From: an uncultured Alphaproteobacteria bacterium
GTDB taxonomy: Bacteria; Pseudomonadota; Alphaproteobacteria; UBA6615
Direction: 5' to 3'
Assembly (NCBI GenBank): GCA_943787745.1
Contig: CALSNJ010000007.1
Span: 124,001-188,000 of the forward strand
DNA: 64,000 nt
The position numbers and the translations under genes were made by a program. Numbering within the stretch: the stretch's first letter is position 1; each line of letters begins with the position of its first letter. Shown piece after piece: positions 1 through 9,196 of this stretch. A model generated the notes under the pieces. That model was not told where the DNA came from, did not search any database, and was given only the letters and a program-made list of their open reading frames with translations.

Positions 1-312
1 GTTGTCTTTGTGGATGTGACTGCGGATTGGTGCATCACCTGTCAGGTGAACAAAAAACGCGTCCTCGACACCGCAGATATCATTGCGGCCTTCGAACAGG
101 GCGATGTGATACGCATGCGTGCGGATTGGACCAAGCCGAGTAACGAAATCGCCAATTATCTGGCTTCCTTCAGTCGCTTCGGGATCCCGTTCAATGTGAT
201 TTATGGACCCAAATCGCCCCAAGGTGTGGTGCTGCCCGAGCTTCTGTCGGATGACTCTGTGTATGAAGGACTGGCCGCAGCCGGAATGACCCGGGCGGTC
301 GCTGGCCGCTAA
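1..312 (+). CDS. dsbD: Thiol:disulfide interchange protein DsbD, C-terminal end (partial)
   Basis: The frame is open from the first base, so the gene begins upstream of the window. The visible 103 residues form the C-terminal thioredoxin-like domain of DsbD: a hydrophobic strand, then DVTADWCITCQVN with the CxxC redox pair, and the later cis-proline region GIPFNVIY. In the DsbD family this periplasmic domain receives electrons from the membrane core and passes them to periplasmic substrates. The membrane and N-terminal domains are not in view. A peroxiredoxin follows after about 95 bases on the same strand, which fits a thiol-redox neighbourhood. A related ScsB/CcdA-fusion protein is the main alternative. 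Confidence 0.85.
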   Translation, partial: VVFVDVTADWCITCQVNKKRVLDTADIIAAFEQGDVIRMRADWTKPSNEIANYLASFSRFGIPFNVIYGPKSPQGVVLPELLSDDSVYEGLAAAGMTRAVAGR

Positions 313-407
313 TCGTTTATCTGTCATGACGGACTGGAATCTTTTCCGATTCCGTCTATGTTCCATGACTGAACCAACACGACATTCACCCGACCAAGGA
401 GGGCAAC

Positions 408-890
408 ATGGCTATCAATTCAGGTGACAAGATTCCGTCAGGCGCACTGGCACACAAGACAGCTGACGGCATTGATCAGGTTTCAACAGACGATCTGTTC
501 GGCGGCAAGACCGTTGTTTTGTTCTCTGTCCCGGGTGCCTTCACACCGACCTGTTCGGCCCAGCATCTTCCTGGTTTCGTCCAGAAGGCCGGGGATCTCA
601 AGGCAAAGGGCGTGGATACGATTGCCTGCATGGCCGTCAATGATCCCTTCGTCATGGAGGCCTGGGGCAAGGACCAGAATGTTGGCGACAATGTCATGAT
701 GCTGGCGGATGGCTCTGCGGCCTTCACCAAGCAGCTCGGTATGGAACTTGATCTTGTGGATCGTGGCCTCGGCGTGCGCAGTCAGCGTTTCGCGATGATC
801 GTTCAGGATGGCACGGTCAAGGAAGTCCTGCTCGATGAAGCCGGCGCCTTCGAGAAGAGCTCAGCCGAAAGCGTGCTCGAGCACCTCTAG
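408..890 (+). CDS. Peroxiredoxin (Prx5/AhpE-like, glutaredoxin-type)
   Basis: A 160-residue thiol peroxidase that reduces hydroperoxides in the cytoplasm. The peroxidatic motif PGAFTPTCS gives Cys49 as the catalytic residue, and FSVPGAFTPTC is the standard Prx5 signature. A further Cys74 lies in TIACMAVND, where some members carry their second cysteine. The FAMIVQDG strand and the overall length match the Prx5 family. The start ATG has AGGAGGG about ten bases upstream. It lies downstream of dsbD and ends in a strong hairpin terminator, so it is probably the last gene of its transcript. The reductant (glutaredoxin or thioredoxin) cannot be told from sequence. Confidence 0.93.
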   Translation: MAINSGDKIPSGALAHKTADGIDQVSTDDLFGGKTVVLFSVPGAFTPTCSAQHLPGFVQKAGDLKAKGVDTIACMAVNDPFVMEAWGKDQNVGDNVMMLADGSAAFTKQLGMELDLVDRGLGVRSQRFAMIVQDGTVKEVLLDEAGAFEKSSAESVLEHL

Positions 891-913
891 GCTTTGTGCT
901 GTATCAGAATTGG

Positions 914-941
914 AAACGGGGGCTTCGGCCCCCGTTTTTTT
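914..941 (+). terminator. Rho-independent terminator after the peroxiredoxin gene
   Basis: A perfect GC-rich stem (ACGGGGGC / GCCCCCGT, extended by A-T pairs) closes a UUCG tetraloop and is followed by a T run. It lies between convergent genes and overlaps the stop codon region of rnhA on the other strand. The A side is short (AAA), so termination is stronger for the plus strand. Confidence 0.9.
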
Positions 942-1374
942 ATCCCAGTGAGGTGATGCCCATTCGGGCAAGCTCGTCTGCGCGTTCGTTCTCCGGATGT
1001 CCTGCATGGCCCTTAACCCAGTGCCAGGTTACGTCGTGGCGGGAGAGGGCGGCTTGAAGACGTTTCCACAAATCCACATTTTTGACGGGCTTTTTGGCCG
1101 CTGTTTTCCAGCCATTGCGCTCCCAGTTGAAAATCCACTTGGTGATTCCGTCTTTCACATAGGTTGAGTCGGTATGCAGGTCGACCTTTGAAGGTGCTTT
1201 CAGCTCTTCGAGGGCTGAAATTGCAGCCATCAACTCCATACGGTTGTTCGTGGTCTCGAATTCTCCGCCGGACAATTCTTTCTCATGCGCGCCGGACCGG
1301 AGGAGGGCTCCCCAGCCGCCCGGTCCCGGATTGCCTGAGCAGGCCCCGTCGGTAAAAATCTCTACATGAGTCAT
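940..1374 (-). CDS. rnhA: Ribonuclease HI
   Basis: A 144-residue enzyme that cleaves the RNA strand of RNA-DNA hybrids. All four catalytic carboxylates are visible: Asp9 in FTDGACSGN, Glu47 in NNRMELMAA, Asp69 in HTDSTYV and Asp133 in NERADELA, with the mobile His123 in KGHAGHP. The length is typical of the bacterial type 1 enzyme, with the basic-protrusion region [11 protein letters not shown] present. It is the last gene of an ispH-thrB-rnhA group, starting five bases after the thrB stop, so the genes are probably co-transcribed. Confidence 0.97.
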   Translation of the reverse strand: MTHVEIFTDGACSGNPGPGGWGALLRSGAHEKELSGGEFETTNNRMELMAAISALEELKAPSKVDLHTDSTYVKDGITKWIFNWERNGWKTAAKKPVKNVDLWKRLQAALSRHDVTWHWVKGHAGHPENERADELARMGITSLG

Positions 1375-1379
1375 ATCGT

Positions 1380-2378
1380 CTATCCGTTGAGGTCTTCGTA
1401 GGAAATTCCGTAGGCACCCGGGCCGTCGACCTGCTGGTGAAACCGCAGGCGATCAAGGAACTGGCGCGGGTCTTTGGGGCGCACAAAAGCGGCTTCATCG
1501 TGGTTGAGCCAGTCGTAGAGCCGCGTCAGCAGGAAACGAAGGGCAGCACCCCGCGCCAACTGCGGCAAAGCGTCATATTCGGCGCGCGACAAGGGTCGCA
1601 CCGCGGCGTAGCCACGCAGAAGTGCGCGCGCTTTGGTGATGTTCAGGCTCGCGTCAGCTTCGAAGCACCACGCGTTGATGCAAATCGCAATGTCGTAGGC
1701 CAGCGCATCGTTGCAGGCGAAGTAGAAGTCGATCAGGCCAGACAGGCGATCCCCGAGGAAAAACACGTTATCGGGGAACAGGTCAGCATGGATCACGCCC
1801 TGGGGAAGGTCCAGGGGCCAGTTGGCGCTGATATGGTCCAGTTCACCCACGATCATGTCGGATAGTCCTGGTGTGACCTCATCGGCACGATCACGGGTCG
1901 CTGCGACCAGTTTTTCCCAGCCGCTCACCGACATGTTGTTGTCCCGATGGCCTTCGAAACTGGCACCGGTCAGGTGCAGATGTGCCATGGCGGCGCCAAG
2001 TTCTGCGCAATGCAGCGGGGTGGCCTTGCGCGGCCACATGCCCGAAAGAAATGAAACAATCGCGGCTGGCCGACCACTGAGTTCACGCAGCGCGGCGCCA
2101 TCACGACCGTGGATTGGTGTGGGGCAGGACAAGCCGTTTTCTGCCAGATGGTCCATCAACCCAAGAAAGTACGGCAGCTCATCGGGGCGTACGCGCTTTT
2201 CGTAGAGTGTGAGGATGTAGTTTTTGGGCTCTGCTTCGGCGCTGGTCACCGTCTGCAGCAGGTAGTTCGAATTCTCGACACCCTCGGCGATCCCTTTGAA
2301 AGAAACGACTTCACCAATGTCATAGTCGAGCAGAAAACTGCGCAACTCATCATCAGAAACTTCTGTGTAGACCGCCAT
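1380..2378 (-). CDS. thrB: Homoserine kinase, type II (ThrB, APH fold)
   Basis: A 332-residue protein of the aminoglycoside-phosphotransferase fold that phosphorylates L-homoserine with ATP in threonine synthesis. It begins with the alphaproteobacterial ThrB pattern ([19 protein letters not shown]) and has the N-terminal [10 protein letters not shown] loop. The catalytic Brenner-type motif is [10 protein letters not shown] and the metal-binding motif is GLIDFYFAC. It is unrelated to the GHMP-type homoserine kinase of enterobacteria. The start lies six bases after the ispH stop and the gene is followed by rnhA, an arrangement common in this class. Confidence 0.95.
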   Translation of the reverse strand: MAVYTEVSDDELRSFLLDYDIGEVVSFKGIAEGVENSNYLLQTVTSAEAEPKNYILTLYEKRVRPDELPYFLGLMDHLAENGLSCPTPIHGRDGAALRELSGRPAAIVSFLSGMWPRKATPLHCAELGAAMAHLHLTGASFEGHRDNNMSVSGWEKLVAATRDRADEVTPGLSDMIVGELDHISANWPLDLPQGVIHADLFPDNVFFLGDRLSGLIDFYFACNDALAYDIAICINAWCFEADASLNITKARALLRGYAAVRPLSRAEYDALPQLARGAALRFLLTRLYDWLNHDEAAFVRPKDPRQFLDRLRFHQQVDGPGAYGISYEDLNG

Positions 2379-2384
2379 AATCGT

Positions 2385-3329
2385 TCAATCCGTCAGGGCA
2401 CGGGGCAGTTTGAACTGGATATTCTCTTCACGCAGCGTGACCGGCTCAATGGTCACATCAAAGCGATCACTGCAGGCAGCGATGAACTCTTCGACGAGGG
2501 TTTCAGGTGCCGAGGCGCCCGCGGTGAGGCCCAATGTCCGGCACTCGGAAAAGCGGTTCCAGTCCATCATGCTCGCACGCTCGACAAGGGCCGCGTCCTT
2601 GCTGCCCGCCCGCAACGCGACCTCGACCAGCCGGTTTGAATTCGACGAATTGGGTGCGCCAATGACGATGACGGCATCGCACCGTTCTGCGATCACTTTG
2701 ACGGCTTCCTGACGATTGGTCGTTGCGTAGCAGATGTCTTCCGATCCGGGTTCCGCGATGTCAGGGAATCTTACGCGCAGGGCCGCAACGATGGCGGCCG
2801 TGTCGTCGACCGACAGGGTCGTTTGCGTTACGTAGGAGAGCAAGGTTCCTGGTGCGATATCCAGTTTTGCGACGTCTTCCTCGGTTTCAACGAGCGTCAT
2901 CGCGCCGTCGGGTAGCTGCCCCATAGTGCCGATGACCTCCGGATGACCTTCATGGCCGATCAGCAGGATGTGGTGGCCGCTGCGTTGCTGGTGCTGGGCC
3001 TGATTGTGGACCTTGCTGACCAGTGGGCAGGTCGCGTCGAGATAGAACAATTCCCGGCGTTTTGCTTCGGCGGGGACCGATTTCGGAACCCCATGTGCCG
3101 AGAAGATCACTTTGGCGCCTTCGGGAACTTCGTCCAGTTCATCGACAAAGACAGCGCCCTTGCGTTCAAGACTCTCGACCACGAATCGATTGTGCACGAT
3201 CTCGTGGCGCACATAGATCGGCTTGCCGAAACGCTCAAGCGCCTGTTCCACGATCTGGATGGCGCGATCAACGCCGGCGCAGAAGCCGCGTGGTTGTGCG
3301 AGCAGAATAGTGAGTTCGGGCTTTGTCAT
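2385..3329 (-). CDS. ispH: 4-hydroxy-3-methylbut-2-enyl diphosphate reductase
   Basis: The last enzyme of the MEP isoprenoid pathway, making IPP and DMAPP from HMBPP with an iron-sulfur cluster. The 314-residue protein starts at [10 protein letters not shown]; the open frame extends 49 codons upstream, but that part has no similarity to the family and covers the divergent promoter region. Cluster cysteines are seen in [23 protein letters not shown] and [11 protein letters not shown], and the substrate-binding [11 protein letters not shown] is intact. It heads the ispH-thrB-rnhA group. A small double-CDGSH iron-sulfur protein is encoded divergently. ispE of the same pathway lies about 27 kb away in this window. 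Confidence 0.96.
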   Translation of the reverse strand: MTKPELTILLAQPRGFCAGVDRAIQIVEQALERFGKPIYVRHEIVHNRFVVESLERKGAVFVDELDEVPEGAKVIFSAHGVPKSVPAEAKRRELFYLDATCPLVSKVHNQAQHQQRSGHHILLIGHEGHPEVIGTMGQLPDGAMTLVETEEDVAKLDIAPGTLLSYVTQTTLSVDDTAAIVAALRVRFPDIAEPGSEDICYATTNRQEAVKVIAERCDAVIVIGAPNSSNSNRLVEVALRAGSKDAALVERASMMDWNRFSECRTLGLTAGASAPETLVEEFIAACSDRFDVTIEPVTLREENIQFKLPRALTD

Positions 3330-3497
3330 GACGTTGAGGGTCCGCAAACTGGTCGAAAGTTGCAACCGGCCTTGTTCTCGGCCTGCCGCTCTCGTAAGGT
3401 TTTCCAGCGGTTGTGTGCCGCATGCACGTAATATCGTAGCGCCGCTGCCCGGCGCAAGGAAAGCCGGGCCGAACATAGTGAACAGTCACGGAGAGAA

Positions 3498-3740
3498 ATG
3501 ATGACCGACCCGGTGATCGCCCAGAAAGAACCGATTGCAGTGGACGTCATTCCGGGCCGCAAATACTGGTGGTGCGTGTGTGGCAAGAGCCAGAAACAGC
3601 CATTCTGTGACAGTGCCCACAAGGGGACCGATTTCCAGCCGGTCATGTTTGAATCCGAGACGGCGCAGACGATCTATTTCTGTTGCTGCAAGCAGACCGA
3701 TGACAAGCCGTTTTGTGACGGCACCCACAACACCCTCTAG
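3498..3740 (+). CDS. Double-CDGSH iron-sulfur protein
   Basis: An 80-residue protein with two CDGSH-type [2Fe-2S] sites. The first has Cys26, Cys28, Cys37 and His41 (CVCGKSQKQPFCDSAH), the second Cys62, Cys64, Cys73 and His77 (CCCKQTDDKPFCDGTH). Each is the three-Cys one-His ligand set of the mitoNEET family. There is no membrane anchor, so it is probably cytoplasmic. A Shine-Dalgarno-like GGAGAG precedes the first of two adjacent ATGs. It is transcribed away from ispH, another iron-sulfur protein, across about 170 bases. Its physiological role is not known; electron transfer or cluster handling is the usual proposal for the family. Confidence 0.92.
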   Translation: MMTDPVIAQKEPIAVDVIPGRKYWWCVCGKSQKQPFCDSAHKGTDFQPVMFESETAQTIYFCCCKQTDDKPFCDGTHNTL

Positions 3741-3757
3741 GGGCGTGTGACATACCG

Positions 3758-4315
3758 ATGATGTTTCGAACACCCGGAAGAACCGGCGCAGGTTTTGCCC
3801 TGATTGCTCTGCTTGTGCTGGCGGCCTGCCAGCGTGGGCCGGAGAAGCCGCCACCGGCATGTCCGGTGATTGCGATTGTTGAGGATACGGCCGAGTTGAC
3901 GCTCTTTACGCCGGGCCCGGGCCGCGACCTGATCGATGTGACCCTCGAAGCAAAAGTCGCGGAGTTCGGCGGCTTCTGCAATACCGACATTGATGAGGAT
4001 GAGGGAACAGGTGAGGTTAAGGTTGATCTGGAAGTCCTGTTCCAGGCGACCCGTGGGCCTGCTAGCATATCGCGCACCGCGAAGGTGTCCTATTTCATCG
4101 CCATCGCAGACCGGAACGAGAATATTCTCGCCCGGGAGACGTTTGAGTCCGAAGTCGAATTCGAAGGAAACCGAAACCGCATCGCTTATGTCGAGGAGTT
4201 GAAGCAAAAAATTCCGCTCAAGGCAGGCAAGCTTGGGGATGACTTCAAAATTTTCATCGGCTTCCAGTTGAACGACGAACAGCTCAAATACAATCGCAAC
4301 AAGCTCGGTCGTTAA
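3758..4315 (+). CDS. Putative lipoprotein of unknown function
   Basis: A 185-residue protein with a signal peptide of about 23 residues ending in a lipobox (LAAC, lipidated Cys24). It is therefore likely anchored to a membrane facing the periplasm. The mature part is mixed alpha/beta-looking, with acidic segments and two further cysteines (Cys35 and one in GGFCNTD) that could form a disulfide. It starts 17 bases after the CDGSH gene and may share its transcript. I do not recognise a named family; comparable small lipoproteins of unknown function occur in alphaproteobacteria. Confidence 0.75.
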   Translation: MMFRTPGRTGAGFALIALLVLAACQRGPEKPPPACPVIAIVEDTAELTLFTPGPGRDLIDVTLEAKVAEFGGFCNTDIDEDEGTGEVKVDLEVLFQATRGPASISRTAKVSYFIAIADRNENILARETFESEVEFEGNRNRIAYVEELKQKIPLKAGKLGDDFKIFIGFQLNDEQLKYNRNKLGR

Positions 4316-4331
4316 TCCACAAGAGTCGCGG

Positions 4332-4359
4332 TTGACTCTCTGTGGCGCTCGCCTAGTGT
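4332..4359 (+). promoter_or_regulatory. Candidate promoter for the glycine riboswitch / gcv operon
   Basis: TTGACT at 4332-4337 and TAGTGT at 4354-4359 are separated by 16 bases. The -35 matches the consensus at five of six positions; the -10 is weak. A start near 4366 would put about 60 bases of leader ahead of the first aptamer. It lies just after the lipoprotein stop codon. Confidence 0.4.
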
Positions 4360-4424
4360 CATAGGGCGCTACGGACCGAGTCGTTGCGCGATGTTGAAGT
4401 CGAAGTACATGTCATACGACCCCA

Positions 4425-4612
4425 GCGGGAGAGATTGTCCGCATCGTGATGGACGACGCCGAAGGAGCAACCGCCCCGGAAACTCTCAGGCACCCAGGAC
4501 CGCAAGGGGGATGACACTCTGGAAAGCAGGTTTGGTGTGAATGCACCTTACCTCACCGAAGGCGAAAGCCCGATGTCTTGTCGGGTGAATCTCTCAGGTC
4601 TGACGACAGAGT
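4425..4612 (+). promoter_or_regulatory. Tandem glycine riboswitch (gcvT element, two aptamers)
   Basis: Two aptamers lie in series. The first (about 4425-4503) is closed by GCGG/CCGC pairing and holds the conserved GGAGAG, GCCGAAGGAGCAA and GAAACTCTCAGGCA blocks. The second (about 4515-4612) is closed by ACTCTG/CAGAGT and holds GGAAAG, CACCGAAGG and GAATCTCTCAGGT. The short linker between them is the usual arrangement for cooperative or singlet-assisted glycine sensing. It is followed after about 57 bases by gcvT, first gene of the glycine-cleavage operon, so glycine is expected to switch the operon on. No terminator hairpin with a T run is seen before gcvT, so control at translation start is more likely. 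Confidence 0.93.
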
Positions 4613-4669
4613 GGGGCAGGTGGCGCACAGCGGGTGCGGCACGGCCCTCGGTCGGATCTGGAGTGTGGA

Positions 4670-5800
4670 ATGGCGACTGCCAAGCCTGATACGGACCTTC
4701 TCAAGACCCCTCTCCATGACCTGCACGTCGCCCATGGCGCACGCATGGTGCCGTTTGCGGGCTATGCGATGCCGGTGCAGTACCCCAGCGGCATCATCAC
4801 CGAGCACAAGCACACGCGCAGTGCGGCAGGTTTGTTCGATGTCTCCCATATGGGGCAGGCAATACTGCGTGGGGCCGATGTCGCCGCCAGCTTTGAAAAA
4901 CTGGTGCCCGGTGATATCGCGGGGCTCAATATCGGCCAGATGCGTTACACGCTGCTTTTGAACGAGGCGGGCGGTATCCGTGATGATCTGATGGCCACGC
5001 GTATCGATGAGGACGGCCGTTTTGCGCTGTTTCTTGTCGTCAACGCCGCCTGCAAGGGCGCAGACTTCGCCCATATTGCCACGTCGCTGGCGGGTGAGGC
5101 CGAGCTAGAGATTCTAGAGGACCGCGCGCTTCTGGCGCTTCAGGGGCCGCAAGCCGAGGCGGTCCTTGCGGCGTTGGTCCCGGACTGCTGTGACCTGGTG
5201 TTTCTCGAAGGTCGCGATATGAACATCGACGGTGCTCCGGCCTTTGTCACCCGTTCCGGCTACACAGGCGAAGACGGCTTTGAAATTTCACTGACCGCCG
5301 ATGCGGCCTCCGCATTTGCCGAAAAACTGCTGTCCCATGAGGCTGTTGCGCCGATTGGGCTGGGGGCCCGGGATTCCCTTCGCCTGGAAGCCGGACTTTG
5401 TCTATATGGCCATGACATCGATGAGGCGACCACGCCCGTTGAGGCGGGTTTGACCTGGGTCGTTGGCAATCGCCGCCGGGAGAGCGCTGATTTTCCCGGT
5501 GCAGATACGATCCTCGGGCAAATAGCTGATGGTGCGTCACGCAAGCGGGTTGGGTTGCTACCCGAAGGGCGTGCGCCGGTCCGGGAAGGGGCACCTGTTC
5601 AGGACGGCGATGGTCACTCCATCGGCTCAGTCACCAGTGGCGGATTTGCCCCCGGCCTCGAGAAGCCGATTGCAATGGGATATGTCACGACAGATCACGC
5701 GGCCCCCGGGACATCGGTACAGATTGAATTGCGTGGACGGAGCGTGGCTGCCGAAGTGGTCGCCATGCCGTTCGTGAAACCCAACTACAAGCGTTCCTAG
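4670..5800 (+). CDS. gcvT: Glycine cleavage system T protein (aminomethyltransferase)
   Basis: The T protein moves the aminomethyl carbon from lipoylated H protein to tetrahydrofolate and releases ammonia. The 376-residue protein starts at MATAKPDTDLLKTPLHDLH, with GGAG six bases upstream; an upstream GTG at 4634 in the same frame has no better site. Family features include HGARMVPFAGYAMPVQY, GLFDVSHMGQ, the folate-binding region and the C-terminal GFAPGLEKPIAMGYV. It is directly downstream of the glycine riboswitch and heads gcvT-gcvH-gcvPA-gcvPB. About 57 bases lie between the second aptamer and the start codon. Confidence 0.96.
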   Translation: MATAKPDTDLLKTPLHDLHVAHGARMVPFAGYAMPVQYPSGIITEHKHTRSAAGLFDVSHMGQAILRGADVAASFEKLVPGDIAGLNIGQMRYTLLLNEAGGIRDDLMATRIDEDGRFALFLVVNAACKGADFAHIATSLAGEAELEILEDRALLALQGPQAEAVLAALVPDCCDLVFLEGRDMNIDGAPAFVTRSGYTGEDGFEISLTADAASAFAEKLLSHEAVAPIGLGARDSLRLEAGLCLYGHDIDEATTPVEAGLTWVVGNRRRESADFPGADTILGQIADGASRKRVGLLPEGRAPVREGAPVQDGDGHSIGSVTSGGFAPGLEKPIAMGYVTTDHAAPGTSVQIELRGRSVAAEVVAMPFVKPNYKRS

Positions 5801-5819
5801 AAAAGAAGGAGAACCTCCC

Positions 5820-6197
5820 ATGGCAGACCGGAAATACACCGAAGATCATGAATGGGTTGAAGTTGATGGTGAGAATGGTGTGATCGGCATTTCCGACTAT
5901 GCGCAGGAACAACTCGGCGATGTCGTGTTTGTGGAATTGCCGTCTGTCGGGAAAGTTCTCGATCAGCGTGATGAAGCTGCGGTGGTTGAATCGGTGAAGG
6001 CCGCGGCTGAGGTCTATACGCCGGTCAGCGGCGAAGTCATTGAGGTCAATGAAGAGCTCAACAATGATCCTTCACTGGTGAACACCGATGCCTTTGGGGA
6101 GGGGTGGTTTGCCAAGTTGAAACTGACAGACCCGACCGAACTTGAGGACCTGATGGATGAAGGGGCCTACAAAACCTTCCTCGCGGGCCTGAGCTGA
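5820..6197 (+). CDS. gcvH: Glycine cleavage system H protein
   Basis: A 125-residue lipoyl-carrier protein that shuttles the aminomethyl group between P, T and L proteins. The lipoylated lysine is Lys60 in [10 protein letters not shown], with the family pattern [12 protein letters not shown] before it and the C-terminal GEGWFAKL segment. A strong Shine-Dalgarno GAAGGAGA stands nine bases before the ATG. It sits between gcvT and gcvPA. The lipoamide dehydrogenase (L protein) gene is not in this window. Confidence 0.97.
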   Translation: MADRKYTEDHEWVEVDGENGVIGISDYAQEQLGDVVFVELPSVGKVLDQRDEAAVVESVKAAAEVYTPVSGEVIEVNEELNNDPSLVNTDAFGEGWFAKLKLTDPTELEDLMDEGAYKTFLAGLS

Positions 6198-6198
6198 T

Positions 6199-7545
6199 AT
6201 GCGCTATCTCCCCCTGACCGATACCGACCGGTCGGCCATGTTGTCCGAGATCGGTGTTTCATCTGTCGATGATTTGTTCGTTGATGTGCCCCTGGCGGCC
6301 CGTTTCGATGGCACTTTTGACTTGCCCGACCACATGGCCGAATTCGCAGTTGAGGGACGGATGGCGCGGATGGCGGGGCGCAATACAACCACGGGAGATG
6401 TGCCGAGTTTCTTGGGGGCAGGTGTCTACCGCCACCACATTCCGGCGTCTGTGGACCACCTTATCCAGCGCGGCGAGTTTCTGACGTCCTACACGCCCTA
6501 TCAGCCGGAAATTACACAAGGCACACTTCAGGCTGTTTATGAATTCCAGACGATGGTCGCGCTGATCACCGGCATGGATGTCGCCAATGCCTCGATGTAT
6601 GACGGTGCGACGTCATGCGCCGAAGCCGTGCTGATGGCCCGGCGCATCACGCGCCGGAACCGGGCCCTGATCTCGGGTAACGTGCATCCGCATTACAGTT
6701 CGGTCTCCGAGACCCAGGCCAAATATGTCGATATCGACATCGAGGTCTGCCCGCCTGACCTTGGTGGTACCGAAGACCTGACGAGCAAGGTTGATGACGA
6801 GACGGCCTGTGTGGTGGTCCAGAACCCCGACGTGTTTGGCCATGTCCGTGATCTGAGTCCCTTGGCTGCGATCTGCCACGAAAAGGGCGCTCTTCTTATT
6901 GTTGTTGTGACAGAGGCGGTCTCCCTTGGTGCGCTGCAGTCGCCTGGTGAGATGGGTGCCGATATTGTCGTGGCTGAGGGCCAGAGTATTGGCAACCCGC
7001 AGGGGTTCGGCGGGCCGCATGTGGGCCTGTTTGCCACCCGCGACAAGTATGTTCGGCAAATGCCGGGTCGATTGTGTGGTGAAACCGTCGATGCTGATGG
7101 CAAACGGGGCTGGGTCCTGACCCTGTCGACCCGCGAGCAGCATATTCGCCGGGAGAAGGCGACGAGCAACATCTGCACCAATGCCGGGTTGTGCGCGCTG
7201 GCCTTCACCATTCATCTTTCGCTGCTGGGCGAAGATGGATTTCGTGATCTTGCGATGCTCAACCACGCACATGCTTCCCGGTTGGTTGACCGACTGGGAA
7301 CAATTGACGGTGTAGAGGTTCTGTCTGAGGCGTTCTTCAATGAGGTCGCGTTGCGGCTATCGAAACCCGCAGATGATGTTGTGAACCAGCTTGCCGATCA
7401 CAACGTGCTGGCCGGTGTACCCGCCGCGCGGTTGTTTGGTGCGGGAAAAGGCCTGGATGACATCCTTTTGGTGGCAACCAGCGAACTGACAACGACCGAA
7501 GACATGGATGCGCTTGTTTCTGGACTTTCGGAGGTGCTGGCATGA
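6199..7545 (+). CDS. gcvPA: Glycine dehydrogenase (decarboxylating) subunit 1
   Basis: The N-terminal-half subunit of the two-subunit glycine decarboxylase (P protein), 448 residues. Family markers include the start [51 protein letters not shown] and the late [19 protein letters not shown]. This subunit does not hold the PLP lysine but completes the active site with subunit 2. It starts one base after the gcvH stop and its end overlaps gcvPB by four bases (ATGA), which suggests translational coupling and one-to-one synthesis. Confidence 0.97.
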   Translation: MRYLPLTDTDRSAMLSEIGVSSVDDLFVDVPLAARFDGTFDLPDHMAEFAVEGRMARMAGRNTTTGDVPSFLGAGVYRHHIPASVDHLIQRGEFLTSYTPYQPEITQGTLQAVYEFQTMVALITGMDVANASMYDGATSCAEAVLMARRITRRNRALISGNVHPHYSSVSETQAKYVDIDIEVCPPDLGGTEDLTSKVDDETACVVVQNPDVFGHVRDLSPLAAICHEKGALLIVVVTEAVSLGALQSPGEMGADIVVAEGQSIGNPQGFGGPHVGLFATRDKYVRQMPGRLCGETVDADGKRGWVLTLSTREQHIRREKATSNICTNAGLCALAFTIHLSLLGEDGFRDLAMLNHAHASRLVDRLGTIDGVEVLSEAFFNEVALRLSKPADDVVNQLADHNVLAGVPAARLFGAGKGLDDILLVATSELTTTEDMDALVSGLSEVLA

Positions 7546-9113
7546 GCCATTCACGCGATTTGAGCCGCGCCAGTGCGGGAAATACGAACGGGGTCGTTGA
7601 AACGGTTCACGGCCATCAGGGCTTGCAGCTGGAAGAGCCGTTGCTGTTCGAGATCGACAATCCTGGTGCCGTGGGTGTTGATCTGCCGGAGCCGGGCGCA
7701 TTCAAGATGCGTCTGGGGGGGCTCGAGAGACAGCGGGAGATCGGCCTTCCCAGCGTCAGTGAACCCGAGGTGGTGCGACACTTCACGCGTTTGTCGCAGA
7801 AGAACTACGCGATCGACATGGGCATCTACCCACTGGGTTCGTGCACCATGAAGCACAACCCGCGTCTGAACGAGAAAATGGCCCGGCTTCCCGGTTTTGC
7901 CAATGCACATCCACTACAGCCGGAATCCACGGTTCAGGGGGCCTTTGAACTGATTGATGGCGTCGCCCACTGGCTCAAGGAGCTGACAGGGATGCCCGCT
8001 ATCGCCATGTCTCCCGGGGCGGGAGCGCATGGTGAACTTTGCGGTGTGATGGCGATCCGCGCTGCGCTGGATGATCGTGAGGGCGGCCCGACAACGCGGC
8101 GTCGTATTCTGGTGCCGGATTCTGCCCATGGCACCAACCCGGCGACGGCGGCCGTTTGCGGCTTCAGCGTAGATGCCATTCCTTCGGACAGCCGAGGGCG
8201 GGTTGATGTAAAGGCCTTTGCCGAAAAGCTTGACGATGATGTTGCCGGCATCATGATCACCAATCCGAACACGTGCGGATTGTTCGAGCCGGACATGATC
8301 GAAATCGCCGAGCTCATTCATGATGCCGGTGGGTACTTCTACTGCGATGGTGCGAACTTCAATGCGATCGTTGGGCGGGTGCGGCCGGGTGATCTGGGCA
8401 TCGACTGCATGCATATCAACCTGCACAAGACTTTCTCGACACCTCATGGTGGCGGTGGGCCCGGTGCGGGCCCTGTGGTGCTCTCGGATGCCCTGGCACC
8501 CTTTGCACCGGTTCCCTGGGTCGTGCATGGCGCAGATGGGTTTTCACTTGTGGAGCATGCCGATGATGCCGGGGACGCCAAGCCGTTCGGCCGCCTGAAG
8601 GGCTTTCACGGACAGATGGGCATGTTTGTGCGTGCTTATGCCTACATGCTCAGTCACGGTCGGGACGGGCTGCGCCAGGTCGCAAATGATGCCGTTCTCA
8701 ACGCCAATTATGTGATGAGCCGTCTGTCGGATGTCATGACCCCTGCTTTCGATGGGCCTTGCATGCATGAGTGTTTGTTTGATGATCGGTTTCTCAAGGA
8801 TACTGGTGTCAGCACGCTCGATTTCGCCAAGGCGATGCTGGATGAGGGTTATCACCCGATGACCATGTATTTCCCGCTGGTTGTGCACGGAGCGATGCTG
8901 ATCGAGCCGACCGAGACGGAATCCAAGCGCAGCCTGGATGATTTCATTGCTGTGATGCGCGCGCTCGTGGAGCAGGCCCAACAAGGCAACAGTGATGCCT
9001 TTGCAGCCGCGCCGGTTCTCACGCCGCGACGGCGTCTTGATGAAACGGCCGCGGCCCGTCAGCCGATCCTGCGCTGGACGCCGGAGGTTCAGGCAGCCGA
9101 AGCTGCCGAGTAA
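7542..9113 (+). CDS. gcvPB: Glycine dehydrogenase (decarboxylating) subunit 2
   Basis: The 523-residue PLP-bearing subunit of the split P protein, which decarboxylates glycine and loads the aminomethyl group on GcvH. The PLP lysine lies in [21 protein letters not shown], followed by the glycine-rich loop. Other markers are [20 protein letters not shown] and [10 protein letters not shown]. It is the last gene of the riboswitch-controlled operon and is followed by a strong terminator. The N-terminal ~30 residues, before EEPLLFEI, are variable. Confidence 0.97.
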   Translation: MSHSRDLSRASAGNTNGVVETVHGHQGLQLEEPLLFEIDNPGAVGVDLPEPGAFKMRLGGLERQREIGLPSVSEPEVVRHFTRLSQKNYAIDMGIYPLGSCTMKHNPRLNEKMARLPGFANAHPLQPESTVQGAFELIDGVAHWLKELTGMPAIAMSPGAGAHGELCGVMAIRAALDDREGGPTTRRRILVPDSAHGTNPATAAVCGFSVDAIPSDSRGRVDVKAFAEKLDDDVAGIMITNPNTCGLFEPDMIEIAELIHDAGGYFYCDGANFNAIVGRVRPGDLGIDCMHINLHKTFSTPHGGGGPGAGPVVLSDALAPFAPVPWVVHGADGFSLVEHADDAGDAKPFGRLKGFHGQMGMFVRAYAYMLSHGRDGLRQVANDAVLNANYVMSRLSDVMTPAFDGPCMHECLFDDRFLKDTGVSTLDFAKAMLDEGYHPMTMYFPLVVHGAMLIEPTETESKRSLDDFIAVMRALVEQAQQGNSDAFAAAPVLTPRRRLDETAAARQPILRWTPEVQAAEAAE

Positions 9114-9146
9114 CGCGCTGGTTTGCAGACCGGGACGACTCAAAAG

Positions 9147-9178
9147 AAAAGGCCCCGGAAAACCGGGGCCTTTTTTTT
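9147..9178. terminator. Bidirectional terminator between gcvPB and the F0 operon
   Basis: A perfect hairpin (AAAAGGCCCCGG / CCGGGGCCTTTT around an AAAA loop) has an A run on one side and eight Ts on the other. It can therefore end both the gcv transcript on the plus strand and the convergent atp transcript on the minus strand. Confidence 0.92.
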
Positions 9179-9196
9179 AGCTCTAGGCATGCGCGT

